Of a stretch of DNA of 64,000 nt, positions 58,881 through 64,000 are shown piece after piece. The translations under genes were made by a program, and so were the position numbers. Origin of the DNA: Paracoccus luteus (lineage in GTDB: Bacteria; Pseudomonadota; Alphaproteobacteria; Rhodobacterales; Rhodobacteraceae); NCBI RefSeq assembly GCF_004522155.1, contig NZ_SDEA01000002.1:62001-126000 (forward strand), given 5' to 3'. Each line of letters begins with the position of its first letter. The stretch's first letter is position 1. The notes under the pieces are model-generated. The model saw only the letters and a list, made by a program, of their open reading frames with translations. It had not been told where the DNA came from and did no database searches.

Positions 58881-59825
58881 GTGTCAGAAGCCACGTGGTC
58901 AGTCGTTGTCGTGATGAAAAACACCACCTACGAAGTCATGCGCTTCGTCTCGTGGTATCTCGAACTGGGCGCGTCGCGCATTTACATCGTGTTCCACGAT
59001 CCCGACGACCGGCATATCGCCATGCTGGCCGGTCATCCGAAAATCGAATGCCTGCCCTTCACCGACAACCTGCGCGCCGCAATGGAGGTAGCGCCGGACG
59101 ATCCCAAGCCCCCGCAGATTGTCGCTGGCACGTATCTGTATCCGCGGATAACCGAAGACTGGCTGCTGCGCGTCGATTGCGACGAACTTGTCTATTGCGA
59201 GACGGGCCGGTTGTCGGAAAGACTGGCCGAAATACCGCCGGAAATCGAGACGGTGGTCATTCGTCCCGCCGAACAGCTCTCGAACGATCACGGGCCGGGC
59301 TGGCACCTTTTCCGGCTGCCGATGGACGAGCAGACAATCAGTGCCGTCTATGGCGATGCGGCGGACATGATGGCCAAAAGGCAAGGCCTGATGAGCCATG
59401 CGTTCGGAAAGTCCGCTCACCGCACGGGCCTGGGCGACCTGCTTGTGCAAGAGCACAACGGAATACATCCTTCGACGAACAAGAGAACCAGAAACCGGAA
59501 ATGGGCCAAGGAGAGCGGCGTTTTCCTTCTTCATTTCAATTCGCAGGATTTCGAGGCCTGGGGATCGGCGGCATTGCGGCGCAGCCGGAACAGCTCGTTC
59601 GGGCCAGAGCTGTCCGGCAGGATCCTTGCGGCCGCCGGGGCCGAGGAAGGGGACGGTGAACTGAAGGCGCTTTATCACCGCATCAACCACTTCGACGCCC
59701 AACGTGCAGAATCTCTGATCAACCTGGGCGCGGGGCGCCGCGTCTTCATGGACTTCGACACGGTCATATCGAAGCATTTCGGCGAAGATCATGCCTTGTC
59801 AGCCCCAGCGACCCGGCCGCAGTGA
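58881..59825 (+). CDS. Glycosyltransferase family 2-like protein
   Basis: The 314-residue product fits the GT2/GT92-like group: TWSVVVVMKNTTYEVMRFVS, WYLELGASRIYIVFHDPDD, then the D-x-D type block WLLRVDCDELVYC. The rest reads HLFRLPMDEQTISAVYGDAA and IHPSTNKRTRNRKWAKESGV. It starts with GTG at 58881, seven bases after GGAGAGA. The gene has a visibly lower GC content and different codon choice than its neighbours and lies directly after tRNA-Gly, so it may be a recent acquisition. Acceptor unknown; surface polysaccharide work is likely. Confidence 0.75.
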   Translation: MSEATWSVVVVMKNTTYEVMRFVSWYLELGASRIYIVFHDPDDRHIAMLAGHPKIECLPFTDNLRAAMEVAPDDPKPPQIVAGTYLYPRITEDWLLRVDCDELVYCETGRLSERLAEIPPEIETVVIRPAEQLSNDHGPGWHLFRLPMDEQTISAVYGDAADMMAKRQGLMSHAFGKSAHRTGLGDLLVQEHNGIHPSTNKRTRNRKWAKESGVFLLHFNSQDFEAWGSAALRRSRNSSFGPELSGRILAAAGAEEGDGELKALYHRINHFDAQRAESLINLGAGRRVFMDFDTVISKHFGEDHALSAPATRPQ

Positions 59826-59959
59826 CGGCCGCGCATGTCCGCAATTGCCGCGGCTGTTGACGTTGCCTGTTCCGAACAAGGCGGAACAACCGCCCGGCTG
59901 CGGGGTTGACCGCATGACGCCCCGCGCGCAGCCTGTGCATGGCCAGTGAAAGGTTGCCG

Positions 59960-60040
59960 ATGTCCCGCAATGCCCGCCAGCGCCTGTCGTTCTTTCTGCT
60001 GATCGGCGTGACGCTTTACGCAGCCCTGGTCGGCGGCTGA
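59960..60040 (+). CDS. 26-residue single-helix membrane protein
   Basis: The frame MSRNARQRLSFFLLIGVTLY plus AALVGG begins with ATG at 59960 after GAAAGGTTGCCG and ends 9 bp before the XpaC-like gene. A short basic N-terminus and one membrane helix are visible. It may be an unannotated subunit or a leader peptide. Confidence 0.5.
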   Translation: MSRNARQRLSFFLLIGVTLYAALVGG

Positions 60041-60049
60041 GGGCGCGCG

Positions 60050-61003
60050 ATGGCACGACGTTTCCGGGGCCCGTTCTCCCCGCCCGCGCCGGACGGGCCG
60101 CAGGGCGCCGCCGCGCGCCCCGCGCCCGGCGACCTGCACCATCCGCACGAATCGCGCACCCGCTGGATCACCGCCGCGGCGGTGCCGTTCCTGCTGGGCG
60201 CGTTCTTTCAGGGCGATGCGGTGGGCATGGCCATGAACCTTGCGGGCTTTGGCACAATGGCCGGCGCGATGTGGCTGACGCGCGAGGGGTTGCAGGCCGA
60301 GGCGGCCTATGACGCCCGCCGCGTCGCGCGCCGCCCGGCGATCCCGCGCAAGCTGTTCGGCGGCATCCTGACCGGGCTGGGGCTGGCGGTGGGCGCGGCG
60401 GAACCGGGCGCCTTTGCAGGGGCGGCAGTGCTGGGGCTGACCGGATCGGCGCTGCACTGGCTGGCCTTTGGTCCCGATCCGATGCGCGACAAGGGGATGC
60501 AGGGCGTCGATGCGTTCCAGCAGGACCGCGCCGCCCGCATGGTGGCCGACGCCGAGGCCCATCTGCGCGCCATGTCGGACGCCATCCTGCGCGTGGGCGA
60601 CCGGCGGCTGGAATCGCGGGTCGCCATGTTCGCCGCAACCGCGCGCGCGCTGTTCGATCAGGTCGAGCAGGATCCCGGCGACCTGACCGCCGCGCGCCGT
60701 TATCTGGGGGTCTATCTTCAAGGCGCGCGCGACGCCTCGGTCAAGTTCGCGGATCTGTATGCCCAGACCCGCGACGACCGGGCGCGCCGCGACTATGAAT
60801 CGCTGCTGGACGATCTTGAGCGCAGCTTTTCCGCGCTGACGCAGCGGCTGCACGCCGGCGGGCGCACCGACATGGACATCGAGATCCAGGTGCTGCGCGA
60901 CCGGCTGGCCCGCGAGGGCGTGCGCCCCGCGCTGGAGGACGGGCGCGAGGCGACCGCGGACGACCTGTTCCGCACCATCCTGCGCGATCCGACGCCGCGC
61001 TGA
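60050..61003 (+). CDS. XpaC-family (5-bromo-4-chloroindolyl phosphate hydrolysis) protein
   Basis: The 317-residue protein has two hydrophobic segments (ITAAAVPFLLGAFFQGDAVG and LFGGILTGLGLAVGAAEPGA) and a helical body (QQDRAARMVADAEAHLRAMS, LESRVAMFAATARALFDQVE). It matches the XpaC-like group associated with TelA-type proteins. The name comes from an old phenotype; the molecular role is not settled. truA begins directly after its stop. Confidence 0.75.
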   Translation: MARRFRGPFSPPAPDGPQGAAARPAPGDLHHPHESRTRWITAAAVPFLLGAFFQGDAVGMAMNLAGFGTMAGAMWLTREGLQAEAAYDARRVARRPAIPRKLFGGILTGLGLAVGAAEPGAFAGAAVLGLTGSALHWLAFGPDPMRDKGMQGVDAFQQDRAARMVADAEAHLRAMSDAILRVGDRRLESRVAMFAATARALFDQVEQDPGDLTAARRYLGVYLQGARDASVKFADLYAQTRDDRARRDYESLLDDLERSFSALTQRLHAGGRTDMDIEIQVLRDRLAREGVRPALEDGREATADDLFRTILRDPTPR

Positions 61004-61834
61004 ATGCCCCGTTTCGCGCTGCGCATCGAGTATGACGGCGGCCCCTTTGCGGGCTGGCAGGCGCAGTCCGCCCTGCCGTCGGTGCAGGGCGCGGTCGAAC
61101 GCGCGCTGGCGGCGCTGGACCCCGGCTTTGCCGCCGGGGCGCGGATCGCGGGTGCCGGGCGCACCGACGCGGGCGTCCACGCGACGGGGCAGGTCGCCCA
61201 CGCCGACCTGGCCCGCGACTGGGACGCGTTCCGGCTGATGCAGGCGCTGAACTGGCACCTGAAGCCCGCCCCCGTTGCCGTGCTGGCCGCGATGCCCGTG
61301 CCCGACACGTTCCACGCCCGGTTTTCCGCGACCGCGCGGCATTACCTGTTCCGCCTGCTGGCCCGGCGCGCGCCCGCCACCCACGACCGCGGGCTGGTCT
61401 GGCAGGTCGGCCAGCCGCTGGACGCCGATGCCATGCGGCAGGGCGCGGCGCATCTGCTGGGGCGGCACGACTTCACCACCTTCCGGTCGTCGATGTGCCA
61501 GTCGGCAAGCCCCCTGAAGACGCTGGACCGGATCGACATCACCACCCACCCGGTCCCGCACGGGACGGAATACCGGTTCGCGCTGTCGGCCCGGTCGTTC
61601 CTGCACAATCAGGTGCGGTCCATCGTCGGCACGCTGGAACGGGTGGGCGCGGGGGCATGGCCGCCCGACCGGGTGGCGCAGGCGCTGGCGGCGCGTGACC
61701 GCGCGGCGTGCGGGCCGGTCTGCCCGCCGCAGGGCCTGTATCTGACGGGGGTGGATTACCCCGACGATCCCTTCGGGGTCAGCGCCGCCGACGCCAGCCG
61801 GGGATCAGCACCGTCATCACCGTGTTCAGGATGA
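61004..61834 (+). CDS. truA: tRNA pseudouridine synthase A
   Basis: TruA converts uridines 38-40 of the tRNA anticodon stem to pseudouridine. The 276-residue product starts [20 protein letters not shown] and contains the catalytic Asp in [17 protein letters not shown]. It also has [17 protein letters not shown] and [18 protein letters not shown]. The last 15 residues ([15 protein letters not shown]) extend beyond the usual end near VDYPDDPF. They overlap the convergent sugar transferase gene by 56 bp. Confidence 0.95.
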   Translation: MPRFALRIEYDGGPFAGWQAQSALPSVQGAVERALAALDPGFAAGARIAGAGRTDAGVHATGQVAHADLARDWDAFRLMQALNWHLKPAPVAVLAAMPVPDTFHARFSATARHYLFRLLARRAPATHDRGLVWQVGQPLDADAMRQGAAHLLGRHDFTTFRSSMCQSASPLKTLDRIDITTHPVPHGTEYRFALSARSFLHNQVRSIVGTLERVGAGAWPPDRVAQALAARDRAACGPVCPPQGLYLTGVDYPDDPFGVSAADASRGSAPSSPCSG

Positions 61835-62516
61835 TCCACAAATCCATCGAGATCGAACGGCGGCGCTGATAGATCATGTCCAGCCGCAGCTTGGTCGGCA
61901 GGCAGCGGCGGTAATAGGCATCCTCGGTCGCCTCGGGGGAATGGCAGCGCGCCATGATCCGGTCCTCGTGCGCGTGATAGATCAGCGTGGCCAGCCCCGT
62001 CACGCCGGGGCGCGTCCGCAGCACCTGCGCATAGCGCGTGGGAAAACGCTCGACATATTCGCGCAGCGGCGGGCGCGGGCCGACAAAGCTCATGTCGCCG
62101 CGCAGGATGTTGAACAGCTGCGGCAGCTCGTCGATGCGGGTGCGGCGCAGGAACCGGCCAAAGGGCGTGATGCGCCAGTGCTTGTGCGCGCCGGTGGCCC
62201 CGGAATCGACGTCGGTCAACGTCATGGTGCGGAACTTGAGCAGCCGGAACGGCTGCCCCGGCGCGCGCATCCGGTCCGAGACGTAGAACACCGGCCGCCC
62301 CTGCACCAGCAGCAGCGCGGCCGCCACCGACCCGATCACGACCGACAGCGGCACCAGCAGGAACAGCGCAAAGCCGACGTCGAACAGCCGCTTTCCGACG
62401 GACATCCCGGTGCGCCGGGCCCGCGCGCCCGACCGGAATCCGCGTGACCGCGCCAAGCCCCCAAGCTCGGCCGATTTCAGCGTTTCCCAGTCGTGGTGGA
62501 TTGTCACGTGTGGCAC
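61779..62516 (-). CDS. Sugar transferase (polyprenyl-phosphate glycosyl-1-phosphate type)
   Basis: The 245-residue protein initiates lipid-linked polysaccharide by moving a sugar-phosphate to undecaprenyl phosphate. It has one N-terminal membrane segment ([20 protein letters not shown]) and the family core: [60 protein letters not shown] at 62516 is taken as start; ATG at 62405 would remove 37 residues. Its 3' end overlaps truA. The gene is convergent with truA and stands alone. Confidence 0.9.
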   Translation of the reverse strand: MPHVTIHHDWETLKSAELGGLARSRGFRSGARARRTGMSVGKRLFDVGFALFLLVPLSVVIGSVAAALLLVQGRPVFYVSDRMRAPGQPFRLLKFRTMTLTDVDSGATGAHKHWRITPFGRFLRRTRIDELPQLFNILRGDMSFVGPRPPLREYVERFPTRYAQVLRTRPGVTGLATLIYHAHEDRIMARCHSPEATEDAYYRRCLPTKLRLDMIYQRRRSISMDLWIILNTVMTVLIPGWRRRR

Positions 62517-62681
62517 CTTGGCTTGCTGCGGCGCGCCGTCGGTCGGGCAGCAGTCGAATTATCACGGTTGACGCTGCAAGCCAACGCTGCGTCATGAGAT
62601 TTTCTTTCCCCTTGTCGGTTTTCCGCCGATTTGACAGGCTGCGCCGGTCTGTCGATGCGACGGGTGTTGCCGGGAAGTGAC

Positions 62682-63137
62682 ATGCGCAAGTTTCTGGTCG
62701 TGCTGGATGACAGCCGCGAATGCCTGAACGCCATCCGCTTTGCAGCGCTGCGGGCGGCGCGGACCGGCGGCGCGGTGCAGGTGCTGTCCGTCATTCCCGC
62801 CGACGAGATCCAGCACGGCTTCGGGGTGGCCGAGGTCATGCGGGCCGAGGCGCGCGAGCGGATCGAGGCGCATTTCGAGGTCTTTGCCAAGTGGATGCGC
62901 GACCGCCCGGGGGTCGAGCCCGAGCTGATCGTGCGCGAGGGCGACCCTTGCGCCGAGCTGATGGCCCAGATGTCCGAAGACCCCGAGATCGCCGTCGTGG
63001 TGCTGGCCGCCTCGACCGAAACGACCGGGCCGGGGCCGCTGATCACGCGGCTGCTGCGCGACATGTCGTCGCTGCCCTGCCCGCTGACCATCGTTCCGGG
63101 CGACATTTCCCGCGAAAGGCTGGAACAGATCACCTGA
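62682..63137 (+). CDS. Universal stress protein (UspA family)
   Basis: The 151-residue protein begins MRKFLVVLDDSRECLNAIRF, the usual start of the Usp fold, and has a helix with RTGGAVQVLSVIP. The C-terminal ATP-binding motif would be G-x2-G-x9-G; here TGPGPLITRLLRDMSSLPCP shows only a partial match, so nucleotide binding is uncertain. The ATG at 62682 is preferred to an earlier one. It faces away from the sugar transferase. Confidence 0.82.
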   Translation: MRKFLVVLDDSRECLNAIRFAALRAARTGGAVQVLSVIPADEIQHGFGVAEVMRAEARERIEAHFEVFAKWMRDRPGVEPELIVREGDPCAELMAQMSEDPEIAVVVLAASTETTGPGPLITRLLRDMSSLPCPLTIVPGDISRERLEQIT

Positions 63138-63210
63138 GGGCCCGGGGGGCCGCGCATCTTGACTTTGCACCCCCCCGACAACCATATCCTTGGCGTATCA
63201 GGAGCGTGCG

Positions 63211-63777
63211 ATGTTCATCCAGACCGAGACGACGCCGAACCCGGCGACGCTGAAATTCCTGCCCGGAGAGACCGTGCTGGACAGCGGGACGGCCGATTTC
63301 CCCACCGCCGAGGCCGGGACCGCCAGCCCCCTGGCCGCGCGGCTGTTTGCGGTTCCCGGCGTGGCCGGGGTGTTCCTTGGGTCGGATTTCGTCACCGTCA
63401 CCAAGACCGACGCCGCGATGTGGGACCAGATCAAGCCGTCGATCCTGGGCGCGATCATGGAACATTACCAGTCGGGCCAGCCGGCGCTTGCGGACGGCGG
63501 CACCGCGCAGGCGGGCGGCGGCCATGCGGCCCACAGCGGCCCCGATGCGGAAATCGTGGACCAGATCAAGGAACTGCTGGACACCCGCGTCCGCCCGGCG
63601 GTGGCGCAGGACGGCGGCGACATCACCTTTCACGGCTTTGACCGGGGCGTCGTCTATCTGCACATGCAGGGCGCCTGCGCCGGCTGCCCCTCGTCCACGC
63701 TGACGCTGAAGATGGGGATCGAGAACCTGCTGCGCCACTATATCCCCGAGGTGGTCGAGGTTCGCCCTGTCGCCTGA
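63211..63777 (+). CDS. NifU/Nfu-type iron-sulfur scaffold protein
   Basis: The 188-residue protein has the N-terminal Nfu domain (MFIQTETTPNPATLKFLPGE) and a C-terminal NifU domain with the cluster-binding C-x-x-C in GACAGCPSSTLTLKMGIENL. The blocks RPAVAQDGGDITF and the closing LRHYIPEVVEV agree with alphaproteobacterial Nfu proteins. AGGAGCGTGCG precedes the ATG. tsaB begins at its 3' end, overlapping in another frame. Confidence 0.93.
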   Translation: MFIQTETTPNPATLKFLPGETVLDSGTADFPTAEAGTASPLAARLFAVPGVAGVFLGSDFVTVTKTDAAMWDQIKPSILGAIMEHYQSGQPALADGGTAQAGGGHAAHSGPDAEIVDQIKELLDTRVRPAVAQDGGDITFHGFDRGVVYLHMQGACAGCPSSTLTLKMGIENLLRHYIPEVVEVRPVA

Positions 63778-64000
63778 GGCCGCGCCGGACGCGGCCGCAT
63801 CGCTGACCCTGGGCTTTGACACGTCGGCCGCGCATTGCGCGGCCGCGTTGGTGTCGGGCGGCCGGGTTCTGGCCGAGTGCCGCGAACCGATGACCCGCGG
63901 CCAGGCCGAGCGCCTGTTCCCGCTGATCCAGGACATGCTGGCGCGCAGCGGCCACGGCTGGTCCGACCTGACCGCCATCGGCGTGGGCGTCGGTCCGGGC
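63767..64000 (+). CDS. tsaB: tRNA threonylcarbamoyladenosine protein TsaB, N-terminal part
   Basis: The frame reads LTLGFDTSAAHCAAALVSGG, then REPMTRGQAERLFPLIQDML and GWSDLTAIGVGVGPG, the N-terminal part of TsaB, partner of TsaD in t6A synthesis. It runs off the window end. No ATG, GTG or TTG lies in frame near the expected start. CTG at 63767, six bases after GAGG, is the best guess and would overlap the nfu-type gene by 11 bp. Confidence 0.85.
   Translation, partial: MSPEAAPDAAASLTLGFDTSAAHCAAALVSGGRVLAECREPMTRGQAERLFPLIQDMLARSGHGWSDLTAIGVGVGPG

Overview
The window is a high-GC (roughly 70 percent by eye) alphaproteobacterial chromosome segment. Gene content and order point to a motile member of the Rhodobacteraceae, Paracoccus-like: motB-flgE-flgK-flgL-flgI, a cyclic beta-glucan synthase, gcvTHP behind a tandem glycine riboswitch, DUF1127 next to a LysR gene, a DUF2794 protein, and family-typical intergenic palindromes carrying GGAAATATCCCC. 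The genus is an inference.

Layout. (1) 1-5.6 kb: the 3' end of motB, then flagellar hook and basal-body genes flgE, flgK, flgL, flgI on the + strand. (2) 6.0-16.4 kb: a giant ndvB-type cyclic beta-1,2-glucan synthase on the - strand, divergent from phosphoglucomutase pgm. The two are metabolically linked, because Pgm makes the glucose-1-phosphate that leads to UDP-glucose. (3) 16.45-35.56 kb: a 19-kb mobile island inserted in the 3' end of tRNA-Ala(CGC), bounded by a 14-bp direct repeat and of visibly lower GC, especially 27.7-33.7 kb. It carries a P4-type integrase, AlpA-like regulator, winged-helix and PC4-like small proteins, a CHC2/Toprim primase and a DUF3987 helicase/primase-like protein, all in one tightly overlapping operon. 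These are followed by a large protein resembling phage internal/ejection proteins, a DUF5681 protein, a PD-(D/E)XK nuclease-like protein, an XRE repressor with two matched operators, two small Tat-signal paralogues, a PIN toxin with HTH antitoxin, a RhuM-family protein, a frameshifted nuclease-like gene and a MobV-type relaxase. Two clusters of a 9-bp iteron (consensus near GTCRGTTNN) sit about 11.6 kb apart. No capsid, portal, large terminase or tail gene was seen. The island therefore looks like a cross between a phage satellite and an integrative mobilizable element, and it is the best candidate for a poorly described system.

(4) 35.6-42.4 kb: trxC, gcvP, gcvH, gcvT with a tandem glycine riboswitch, an FbpC-like ABC ATPase and a 25-codon hydrophobic peptide gene. 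(5) 42.4-50.7 kb: an SDR protein lacking the usual Tyr/Lys, two small exported proteins, and a regulatory triad (LuxR response regulator, FIST-domain sensor, soluble hybrid histidine kinase). The triad is divergent from a NitT/TauT-type ABC importer. (6) 50.8-58.6 kb: a LysR regulator, 3-hydroxybutyrate dehydrogenase, a YagU-like protein, a candidate small RNA, a YejA-like peptide-binding protein, a CsbD-like protein, DUF2794, two I78-type lipoproteins and glutamate dehydrogenase. (7) 58.6-64 kb: tRNA-Gly(TCC), an atypical glycosyltransferase gene, an XpaC-like protein, truA, a sugar transferase, a universal stress protein, a NifU/Nfu-type protein and the start of tsaB.

All calls come from reading the sequence and translated proteins. 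No database search was run.
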